Of a stretch of 16,357 nt of DNA, positions 1 through 10,700 are shown one piece after another. The position numbers were made by a program, and so were the translations under genes. Every line of letters begins with the position of its first letter. Position 1 is the first letter of the stretch. The notes under the pieces are model-generated. The model was not told the origin of the DNA and did not search any database. It saw only the letters and a program-made list of their open reading frames with translations. The stretch is from Burkholderiales bacterium UBA2463 (lineage in GTDB: Bacteria; Pseudomonadota; Gammaproteobacteria; Burkholderiales; Burkholderiaceae_A), in assembly GCA_002342295.1 (NCBI GenBank), contig DDPR01000002.1:1-16357 (forward strand). The letters are read 5' to 3'.

Positions 1-21
1 GTTGCGAAGATTTTGGATTGA
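1..21 (+). CDS. tuf: 3' end of an upstream tuf copy (EF-Tu), partial
   Basis: The first 21 bases read Val-Ala-Lys-Ile-Leu-Asp-stop, exactly the last six codons and TGA stop of the complete EF-Tu gene at the other end of the window; two further bases after the stop also match. Only the C-terminal tail is present, the rest lying left of the window edge. A tuf gene directly upstream of tRNA-Trp-secE-nusG is the known betaproteobacterial arrangement, in which two nearly identical tuf copies bracket the ribosomal protein and RNA polymerase genes. The call rests on the 23-base identity plus gene order; seven codons alone would not be enough. Confidence 0.8.
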   Translation, partial: VAKILD

Positions 22-23
22 GG
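1..23 (+). repeat. Left copy of a 23-bp direct repeat (tuf 3' end)
   Basis: Bases 1-23 are identical to 16335-16357. The repeat covers the final codons and stop of two tuf copies plus two bases. Its true length is probably much greater, since duplicated tuf genes are usually kept near identical by gene conversion, but the left copy is cut by the window edge. Confidence 0.9.
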
Positions 24-46
24 CAAATACGATTTAGGTCGCGCAT

Positions 47-122
47 AGGGGCATAGCTCAACTGGCAGAGCGTCGGTCTCCAAAACCGAAGGTTGGGGGT
101 TCGATTCCCTCTGCCCCTGCCA
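47..122 (+). tRNA. trpT: tRNA-Trp (anticodon CCA)
   Basis: The 76-base sequence folds as a complete cloverleaf. The acceptor stem pairs 47-53 (AGGGGCA) with 112-118 (TGCCCCT), with discriminator G119 and an encoded CCA end at 120-122. The anticodon stem pairs 73-77 with 85-89, and the anticodon CCA is at 80-82, reading UGG (Trp). The T arm carries the usual GGTTCGATTCC. Length and loops match E. coli tRNA-Trp. It lies 25 bases after the upstream tuf stop and only 25 bases before the preferred secE start, with no room for a separate terminator or a convincing promoter, so it is probably cut out of a tuf-tRNA-secE-nusG transcript (inference). Confidence 0.97.
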
Positions 123-147
123 AGCGGCACGAATCGGAAACATGATG

Positions 148-522
148 ATGAGTTTGAGCGAGTCAGCGTCACCCACTATCGACCGTGCCATGCTGGCGGT
201 GTCCGGCGCAGCGTTCGTGGCCGGGGTGGTGGGATACCACTGGGCGGGTGACCAGCCACTTTTATCGGCCGGTCTTCTGGCGGCAGGTGTGGCGCTCGCT
301 TTGGTGGTGGGGTTGTTGAGCCCATCTGGGCGTCGCTTTGTCGGATTTGCGCGTGAGGCGCAGCAGGAGGCGCGCAAGGTCCACTGGCCCACGCGCAAGG
401 AGACGCTTCAGACCACCGGCATCGTGTTTTTGTTTGTGCTGGTCATGGCGATTTTTTTATGGATTACCGATAAGTCACTCGAGTGGCTTTTGTATGACGT
501 GCTGCTGGGGTGGAAGCGTTAA
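148..522 (+). CDS. secE: Preprotein translocase subunit SecE
   Basis: SecE is the essential small membrane subunit that clamps SecY in the SecYEG translocon of the inner membrane. The 124-residue product has three hydrophobic segments at about residues 14-31, 38-57 and 89-107, as in the three-span E. coli type (127 aa). Ahead of the last span is the conserved amphipathic cytoplasmic helix and hinge, with KVHWPTRKETLQTT at 77-90, the SecE signature. Three consecutive ATG codons occur at 142, 145 and 148. The only purine-rich ribosome site, GGAAA at 136-140, is best spaced (7 bases) from the third, so 148 is preferred; 142 would give 126 aa. The stop TAA overlaps the nusG start (TAATG), indicating translational coupling. 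The secE-nusG pair is a standard conserved operon. Confidence 0.95.
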   Translation: MSLSESASPTIDRAMLAVSGAAFVAGVVGYHWAGDQPLLSAGLLAAGVALALVVGLLSPSGRRFVGFAREAQQEARKVHWPTRKETLQTTGIVFLFVLVMAIFLWITDKSLEWLLYDVLLGWKR

Positions 523-1055
523 TGACCAAGCGTTGGTATGTGGTGCATGCCTTTTCTGGCATGGAGAAAAGCGTTGCGAAGGCGATTCAGGAACGCATCG
601 ACCGCGCAGGGATGCAGGATCAGTTCGGCACGATCCTGGTTCCCACGGAGGAAGTCGTGGAGGTGCGCAACGGCCAAAAGGCGCTGTCTGAGCGGCGGTT
701 TTTTCCAGGCTATGTCCTGGTCGAGATGGAGATGAATGAGCAGACCTGGCATCTGGTGAAGAACACCAACAAGGTGACGGGTTTTGTTGGCGGGGTGGCC
801 AGTAAGCCCACCCCCATCTCCCAGGCCGAGGTCGACAAGATCATGGCCCAGATGCAGGAGGGCGTTGAGAAGCCCAGGCCCAAGGTGTTGTTCGAGGTCG
901 GTGAGGTTGTTCGTGTGAAGGAAGGCCCTTTCACAGACTTCAACGGCAACGTGGAGGAAGTGAATTACGAGAAAAACAGGCTGCGTGTGTCGGTCACCAT
1001 TTTTGGCCGCTCCACACCGGTCGAGCTGGAGTTTGGTCAGGTCGAGAAGCTCTGA
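522..1055 (+). CDS. nusG: Transcription elongation/antitermination factor NusG
   Basis: NusG binds RNA polymerase across the cleft, suppresses pausing, and through its C-terminal domain contacts Rho or ribosomal protein S10, coupling transcription to termination or translation. The 177-residue product (E. coli 181) has the NGN domain at about 3-92, opening with RWYVVHAFSGMEK and carrying the hallmark FFPGYVLVEM at 60-69. A linker follows, then a KOW domain at about 124-177 with FEVGEVVRVKEGPF and IFGRSTPVEL. An in-frame ATG at 510 would add four residues (MEAL), but 522 begins with the family-typical MTKRWY and overlaps the secE TAA by one base, so 522 is chosen. A GGTGGAAG stretch inside the secE 3' end can serve as its ribosome site. 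Confidence 0.97.
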   Translation: MTKRWYVVHAFSGMEKSVAKAIQERIDRAGMQDQFGTILVPTEEVVEVRNGQKALSERRFFPGYVLVEMEMNEQTWHLVKNTNKVTGFVGGVASKPTPISQAEVDKIMAQMQEGVEKPRPKVLFEVGEVVRVKEGPFTDFNGNVEEVNYEKNRLRVSVTIFGRSTPVELEFGQVEKL

Positions 1056-1066
1056 CCAAAAAGGGA

Positions 1067-1128
1067 GCACGGCTGGCCTGGTCAGCCGTGTATTGAGGAG
1101 CGGATCTCCTCGCACGAGAAAGATCCGC
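1067..1128 (+). promoter_or_regulatory. rplK leader hairpins, candidate L1 autoregulatory site
   Basis: The 98-base nusG-rplK spacer holds two perfect hairpins. Hairpin I pairs CACGGCTG (1068-1075) with CAGCCGTG (1083-1090), extendable by a G-U pair. Hairpin II pairs GCGGATCT (1100-1107) with AGATCCGC (1121-1128), then an asymmetric internal loop (C1108 against AA1119-1120) and CTC/GAG closing a GCAC loop. Neither is followed by a T-run, so they are poor intrinsic terminators. In E. coli, L1 represses the L11-L1 mRNA by binding a stem with an asymmetric internal loop near the rplK start. Hairpin II ends 25 bases before the rplK start and is the natural candidate here, by position rather than proven consensus. 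Confidence 0.45.
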
Positions 1129-1153
1129 GCATGTACTCGCGAAGGAGCCAAGT

Positions 1154-1585
1154 ATGGCAAAGAAGATTATTGGATTTATCAAGCTGCAGGTCCCGGCTGG
1201 GAAGGCCAACCCCTCCCCACCCATTGGTCCTGCCCTCGGCCAGCGCGGCCTCAACATCATGGAATTCTGCAAGGCTTTCAATGCCCAGACGCAGGGCATG
1301 GAGCCGGGATTGCCTATTCCTGTCGTCATCACCGCGTTCGCTGACAAGACATTCACCTTTGTGATGAAGACGCCGCCGGCGTCTATTCTCATCAAGAAGG
1401 CGGCCAAGATCGACAAGGGCTCATCCAAACCTCACTCCGATAAGGTCGGGACCATCACGCGGGCCCAATGTGAAGAGATTGCAAAGGTTAAGCAGCCTGA
1501 CCTCACGGCTGCTGACCTCGAGGCTGCTGTTCGAACCATCGCTGGCAGTGCTCGCAGCATGGGCATCACTGTGGAGGGGCTGTAA
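1154..1585 (+). CDS. rplK: 50S ribosomal protein L11
   Basis: L11 forms the base of the ribosomal stalk on the 23S rRNA GTPase-associated centre, where it assists EF-G, EF-Tu and the stringent factor RelA and forms part of the thiostrepton pocket. The 143-residue product has full family length. Its N-terminal domain carries PAGKANPSPPIGPALGQRG (about 14-32), including the proline-rich thiostrepton-facing segment, followed by GLNIMEFCKAFN. The C-terminal RNA-binding domain carries KTPPASILIKKAA and ends in the usual ARSMGITVEG. A strong ribosome site GAAGGAG (1141-1147) sits 6 bases before the ATG. The rplA start directly abuts the stop (TAAATG), so L11 and L1 are translationally coupled. Confidence 0.98.
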   Translation: MAKKIIGFIKLQVPAGKANPSPPIGPALGQRGLNIMEFCKAFNAQTQGMEPGLPIPVVITAFADKTFTFVMKTPPASILIKKAAKIDKGSSKPHSDKVGTITRAQCEEIAKVKQPDLTAADLEAAVRTIAGSARSMGITVEGL

Positions 1586-2299
1586 ATGCCAAAGCTCTCT
1601 AAACGAGTCACCGAGGCGCGCTCCAAGATTGATCGCGCCCGAAACTATTCCGCCGATGAGGCGCTCGCCCTTGCCAAGGAGTGCGCCACGGCGAAGTTCA
1701 CAGAGTCCGTGGACGTCGCTGTGCAGCTCGGCGTTGATGCGAAGAAGTCGGACCAGGTGGTTCGAGGATCCATCGTGCTTCCAGCAGGCACCGGAAAGAC
1801 CTCCCGTGTGGCCGTGTTTGCCCAGGGAGAGAAGGCCGAGCAGGCGAAGGCGGCTGGTGCGGAGATTGTCGGAATGGAAGATCTTGCTGAGTCGATCAAG
1901 GCAGGCAAGCTCGATTTTGACGTGGTGATTGCCTCGCCCGACGCAATGCGACTAGTGGGTCAGCTCGGCCAGATTCTCGGGCCGCGTGGGCTGATGCCCA
2001 ACCCAAAGGTGGGCACGGTGACACCCGATGTCGCAGGGGCCGTGAAGAACGCAAAGGCTGGTCAGGTCCAGTACCGAACGGACAAGGCAGGAATTATCCA
2101 CTGCACCATCGGTCAGGCGTCATTCGATGTGAGCGCGCTCAAATCGAATCTTCTGGCGCTGATTGAGGCCCTCAATCGCGCCAAACCGTCTTCTTCAAAA
2201 GGCGTCTATCTGCGAAAGGTTGCGGTCTCCACCACCATGGGACCTGGCATTCGCGTTGAGACTCAGTCTCTGGTGCAGTCGCAGCAGCAAGGTTCTTGA
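1586..2299 (+). CDS. rplA: 50S ribosomal protein L1
   Basis: L1 builds the mobile L1 stalk of the 50S subunit, which guides the deacylated tRNA out through the E site; in E. coli it also represses its own rplK-rplA mRNA. The product is 237 residues (E. coli 234). The diagnostic L1 signature LGPRGLMPNPKVGTVTPDV lies at 131-149. The N-terminal KLSKRVTEARSKID and C-terminal KGVYLRKVAVSTTMGPGIRV segments are also typical. The short tail (QSLVQSQQQGS) is Gln-rich and poorly conserved in general. The start abuts the rplK stop with no gap, and the ribosome site must lie within the rplK 3' end. A 208-base leader follows before rplJ. Confidence 0.98.
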   Translation: MPKLSKRVTEARSKIDRARNYSADEALALAKECATAKFTESVDVAVQLGVDAKKSDQVVRGSIVLPAGTGKTSRVAVFAQGEKAEQAKAAGAEIVGMEDLAESIKAGKLDFDVVIASPDAMRLVGQLGQILGPRGLMPNPKVGTVTPDVAGAVKNAKAGQVQYRTDKAGIIHCTIGQASFDVSALKSNLLALIEALNRAKPSSSKGVYLRKVAVSTTMGPGIRVETQSLVQSQQQGS

Positions 2300-2309
2300 A
2301 GGCTTTGGG

Positions 2310-2507
2310 CTGCTGAGCGGGCCATAGGGTCGGCTCAGCAGGTTGTCAAAGACCGTTGGGGCAATCCGTTTCGGTGCGCTTAATCCCAGGCAACTCGGCT
2401 GGGCCCAACGTAGATGGCGGTCCCGAAGGACATTTTGTTCCAAGGTCGCCGGTTTTAAACCCCCTCGCGCGGCATCTGCCGCAAGAGGATTTTCGTAGGA
2501 GTAGAAC
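2310..2507 (+). promoter_or_regulatory. rplJ leader, candidate L10 (L10-L12) autoregulatory RNA
   Basis: This 208-base spacer (2300-2507) is the longest in the window and is rich in pairing. Stem A: CTGCTGAGC (2310-2318) with GCTCAGCAG (2333-2341), 9 bp perfect. Stem B: CGTTGGG (2354-2360) with CCCAACG (2404-2410), enclosing CCCAG (2385-2389)/CTGGG (2399-2403) and a small CCG/CGG hairpin (2366-2374), a branched fold. Stem C: CCTC (2463-2466)/GAGG (2485-2488) with inner GCGGC (2469-2473)/GCCGC (2478-2482), ATCT loop, followed by ATTTT. The rplJ ribosome site (2496-2501) starts just after it. In E. coli, the L10-L12 complex binds a long branched rplJ leader to repress translation. Position, length and branching fit; no match to the family consensus was checked. 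No convincing sigma70 promoter was found. Confidence 0.55.
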
Positions 2508-3038
2508 GTGGCATTAAACCGCGAAGCAAAAGCCGTCATCATCGACGCTGTCTCTGCCCAGGTGGCAAAGGCGCAGGCGATTGTGGTGGCTGAGTACCGT
2601 GGTCTCGATGTTGCCCGTATCACTGAGCTCCGTCGGAAGGCCCGTGAGGCCGGCGTCTATCTTCGTGTTCTGAAGAACACGCTGGTGCGCCGTGCCGTCT
2701 CAGGTACGCCCTTTGAGAAGCTGAACGACCACATGGTCGGACCGCTGATCTATGGCATCTCTTCCGATCCGGTGGCCGCGGCGAAGGTCATGAATGACTT
2801 TGCCAAGACCAACGAAGCCCTGGTGATCAAGTGCGGCGCGCTTCCCAACTCTCTCGTCGATGCAAACGGCATCAAGGCCCTGGCCTCCCTGCCGTCTCGC
2901 GAAGAGTTGCTCGCCAAACTGCTGGGCACCATGCAGGCGCCGATGACGACCCTCGTTCAGACCCTTAACGCCGTTCCGTCCAAGTTCGTTCGGACGGTCG
3001 CCGCGCTTCGGGATCAGCGCGAGCAAGCCTCGGCCTGA
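2508..3038 (+). CDS. rplJ: 50S ribosomal protein L10
   Basis: L10 anchors the L7/L12 dimers to the ribosome: its N-terminal domain binds 23S rRNA beside L11 and its C-terminal helix carries the L12 dimers. The 176-residue product starts MALNREAKAVIIDAVSAQVAKAQAIVVAEYRGL, typical of L10, with the LR.KAREAGVYLRVLKNTLVRRA block at about 43-64 and a long helical C-terminal region (roughly 120-170). The start codon is GTG at 2508, with the ribosome site TAGGAG (2496-2501) 6 bases upstream; no nearer in-frame ATG fits the family N-terminus. A GTG start may help keep L10 below the larger molar need for L12. It is followed after 43 bases by rplL. Confidence 0.97.
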   Translation: MALNREAKAVIIDAVSAQVAKAQAIVVAEYRGLDVARITELRRKAREAGVYLRVLKNTLVRRAVSGTPFEKLNDHMVGPLIYGISSDPVAAAKVMNDFAKTNEALVIKCGALPNSLVDANGIKALASLPSREELLAKLLGTMQAPMTTLVQTLNAVPSKFVRTVAALRDQREQASA

Positions 3039-3081
3039 CCACTGTGACCTCTCGTAATCTCAATTGGAGTGATGAAAGAAA

Positions 3082-3468
3082 ATGGCAATGAGCAAAGAAG
3101 AAATCCTTGATGCAGTCGGTTCGATGAGTGTCCTCGAGCTGTCTGAGCTCATCAAGATGATGGAAGAGAAGTTTGGCGTCTCCGCTGCTGCAGCGACCGT
3201 TGCAGTGGCAGCCGCACCGGCCGCCGGAGGCGGTGGAGCCGCAGCTGCTGAGGAGAAGACCGAATTCACCGTTGTCCTCGCTGCCGCTGGCGAGAAGAAG
3301 GTGGAGGTGATCAAGGTGGTTCGTGCTGCAACCGGTCTGGGCCTGAAAGAGGCAAAAGATCTGGTCGATGGCGCGCCTAAGCCTGTCAAGGAAGGCATCT
3401 CGAAGGCCGACGCAGAGGCCCTCAAGAAGCAACTCGAGGAAGCAGGTGCAAAGGTCGAGGTGAAGTAA
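3082..3468 (+). CDS. rplL: 50S ribosomal protein L7/L12
   Basis: L7/L12 is the multi-copy acidic stalk protein that recruits and activates translational GTPases such as EF-Tu and EF-G. The 128-residue product has an N-terminal dimerisation and L10-binding domain (about 1-35, SKEEILDAVGSMSVLELSELIKMMEEKFGV), an Ala/Gly/Pro-rich flexible hinge (about 36-57), and a C-terminal factor-binding domain with EKTEFTVVLAAAG..KVEVIKVVR and GLGLKEAKDLVDGAPKPVKEG. An alternative start at 3088 (MSKEE) would give 126 aa; 3082 is nearer the GGAG at 3066-3069. Codon choice is uniform GC-rich, as in its neighbours. The downstream spacer carries an attenuator-like structure that would separate L12 output from RNA polymerase output. 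Confidence 0.98.
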   Translation: MAMSKEEILDAVGSMSVLELSELIKMMEEKFGVSAAAATVAVAAAPAAGGGGAAAAEEKTEFTVVLAAAGEKKVEVIKVVRAATGLGLKEAKDLVDGAPKPVKEGISKADAEALKKQLEEAGAKVEVK

Positions 3469-3477
3469 CGCCTCAAC

Positions 3478-3560
3478 GTCAGTCCCCGCCCTCATGGTGG
3501 GGACTGATTCTTAAAGCGCCTTCCTCCGAAGCCTCTTTCAGAATCAGTTCCCTCGTTTTT
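3478..3560 (+). terminator. rplL-rpoB attenuator: two mutually exclusive hairpins plus T-tract
   Basis: Hairpin 1 pairs 3478-3490 with 3496-3508 (13 bp, two G-U pairs, loop CTCAT); its core is AGTCCCC/GGGGACT. Hairpin 2 pairs 3499-3511 with 3540-3552 (13 contiguous bp, one G-U), and its 28-base loop can add AAAG (3513-3516)/CTTT (3535-3538) and CTTC (3520-3523)/GAAG (3528-3531). Hairpin 2 is followed by TCG and TTTTT (3556-3560), like an intrinsic terminator. The hairpins share 3499-3508 and cannot coexist. E. coli has both a partial terminator and an RNase III site between rplL and rpoB, which lower polymerase relative to L12; this is the equivalent place. Partial rather than full termination is inferred, since rpoB needs read-through. 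Confidence 0.65.
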
Positions 3561-3579
3561 CAGCCTTCAAGGACCACAA

Positions 3580-7683
<4,104 letters not shown>

Positions 7684-7701
7684 CCTCAAGGAAGCTGCGC
7701 G

Positions 7702-10700
7702 ATGAAAGCATTGCTCGATCTTTTTAAGCAGGTTCAACAAGACCAGCAATTCGATGCCATTCGAATTGGGCTGGCCTCGCCGGACAAGATTCGCTCCTGG
7801 TCATTCGGGGAGGTCAAGAAGCCTGAGACCATCAACTACCGAACCTTCAAGCCTGAGCGTGACGGACTCTTCTGCGCCAAGATCTTTGGTCCCGTCAAAG
7901 ATTACGAGTGCCTCTGTGGAAAGTACAAGCGCCTTAAATTTCGCGGTGTGATCTGCGAGAAGTGTGGCGTTGAGGTCACGCTTGCGAAGGTGCGCCGTGA
8001 ACGCATGGGACATATCGATCTTGCAAGCCCCATTGCGCACATCTGGTTTTTGAAGTCGCTGCCCTCGCGTCTGGGCATGGTGCTCGATATGACCCTGAGG
8101 GATATCGAGCGCGTGCTGTATTTCGAGGCCTATGTGGTGGTGGAGCCTGGCATGACCCCACTTAAGCGCGGTCAGATCATGTCGGAGGACGACTATCTCG
8201 CCAAAGTAGAGCAGTATGGTGACGGTGAGTTTCTCGCCCAGATGGGTGCAGAGGGTGTGGCCGCTCTGCTCTCGTCCATCGACCTGGAGAGAGAGATTGA
8301 GCAGCTTCGCAAGGAGCTTGCTGAAACCTCCTCTGATGCAAAGAGCAAAAAACTCTCGAAGCGACTCAAGGTTCTGGAGGGCTTTCAGAAGTCCGGCGTG
8401 AAGCCAGACTGGATGGTCATGAAGGTCCTGCCGGTGCTGCCGCCGGAGCTTCGTCCGCTCGTGCCGCTTGATGGCGGCCGCTTCGCAACATCCGATCTCA
8501 ACGATCTCTACCGTCGCGTCATTAACCGAAACAACCGCTTAAAGCGGCTGCTGGAGCTTCGCGCACCGGAGATCATCGTTCGTAACGAAAAGCGCATGCT
8601 GCAAGAGGCTGTCGATTCGTTGCTCGACAATGGTCGTCGAGGCAAGGCCATGACGGGCGCGAACAAGCGCGCGCTCAAGTCTCTAGCCGACATGATCAAA
8701 GGCAAGGGGGGTCGTTTCCGCCAAAACCTCCTGGGCAAGCGGGTGGACTACTCGGGTCGCTCAGTCATCGTGGTGGGACCGCAGCTCAAGCTCCATCAGT
8801 GTGGTCTGCCAAAGCTCATGGCTCTGGAGCTCTTTAAGCCCTTCATCTTCAACAAGCTCGAGCTGCGCGGAATGGCCACCACCATCAAGGCTGCCAAGAA
8901 GCTGGTCGAGCAGCAGGTGCCAGAGGTCTGGGACATCCTCGAAGAAGTCATTCGCGAGCATCCCGTGATGCTGAACCGCGCGCCCACCCTTCACCGTCTC
9001 GGCATTCAGGCCTTCGAGCCTGTGCTCATCGAGGGCAAGGCCATCCAGCTGCACCCGTTGGTCTGCGCCGCCTTCAACGCGGACTTCGACGGAGACCAGA
9101 TGGCCGTTCACGTGCCCCTGTCCCTTGAGGCCCAGATGGAAGCGCGCACCCTCATGCTGGCGTCCAACAATGTGCTCTTCCCGTCAAACGGAGAGCCCTC
9201 CATCGTCCCCTCTCAGGACATCGTGTTGGGCCTCTATTACGCAACTCGGGAGAAGGTAAACGGTCGCGGCGAGGGCATGGTGTTCAGAGACGTCAACGAG
9301 CTCGACCGAGCCTATGCAAACAAAGAAGTCGAGCTGGGCAGCCGCGTCATGGTTCGCATTGAGGAGCACACCCTTGATCGCGCGTCGGGCGAGAAACAGA
9401 GTCGACTGGTGCGCTATGAGACCACGGTAGGCCGAGCGCTGCTCAGTCGTATTCTGCCGCCCGGTCTGGCCTTCACCCACATGAATAAGGCGCTCAAAAA
9501 GAAGGAGATTTCTCGACTGATCAACGCCTCGTTCCGACGTTGCGGCCTGCGCGCCACCGTCATCCTGGCGGACAAGCTCCTGCAGTCGGGCTTCGCCTTG
9601 GCGACCCGTGCCGGAATCTCCATCTGTGTGGATGACATGCTCGTGCCTGCCCAGAAGGTCGATATTCTCGGCAAGGCCGAGGCGGAGGTGAAGGAGATTG
9701 AGCAGCAGTACGCCTCGGGGCTCGTGACGGCCGGTGAGCGATATAACAAGGTGGTAGACATCTGGGGTCGGGCGGGAGACCAAGTCGGCAAGGCCATGAT
9801 GGATCAGCTGGCCGGCGAGACGGTGAAAGATCGTCGCGGCAATGAGGTGCGTCAAGAGTCCTTCAACTCCATCTACATGATGGCTGATTCGGGAGCTCGC
9901 GGATCCGCTGCCCAGATTCGACAGCTTGCCGGTATGCGCGGACTCATGGCCAAGCCGGACGGCTCCATCATTGAAACGCCGATCACTGCGAATTTTCGGG
10001 AGGGCCTGAACGTTCTGCAGTACTTCATTTCAACCCATGGTGCTCGAAAGGGTCTCGCTGACACGGCCCTGAAGACCGCCAACTCCGGCTACCTGACTCG
10101 TCGACTCGTTGACGTGACGCAAGACCTCGTGGTCATCGAAGATGATTGCCACACCGACAACGGCATCACCATGAAGGCGCTGGTTGAGGGTGGAGAGGTG
10201 ATTGAGGCGCTCCGTGACCGAATCCTTGGTCGGGTCACTGCGCAGGAGGTTGTGAATCCCGAGACGCAAGAGACTCTGATCGAGCGCGGCACACTGTTGG
10301 ATGAAGACGCGGTAGACAGCATTGAACGCCTGGGGATTGATGAGGTTCGAGTACGCACGCCGCTCACCTGTGACACTCGGTATGGTCTCTGCGCCAAATG
10401 CTACGGGCGGGACCTCGGCCGCGGCCACCTTGTGAACGTCGGCGAGGCAGTGGGTGTGATTGCGGCGCAGTCCATCGGAGAGCCAGGAACGCAGCTCACG
10501 ATGCGCACCTTCCATATTGGTGGCGCTGCATCAAGAACCGCTGCTCAGTCAAATATAGAGGCCAAGTCCAATGGCACCGTGCGGTTCACGGCCACCATGC
10601 GTTACATCACGAACGCCAAGTCCGAGCCGGTGGTGATTTCTCGTTCGGGCGAGGTGCTGATCGTGGACGACAGCGGTCGAGAGCGTGAGCGTCATAAGGT

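Noticed and set aside
2300..2507. Promoter for rplJ inside the leader (TTGTCA at 2343-2348; TTTAAA near 2454)
   Set aside because: No acceptable -10 lies 16-18 bases after TTGTCA, and no good -35 lies at the right distance before TTTAAA; not supportable by eye.
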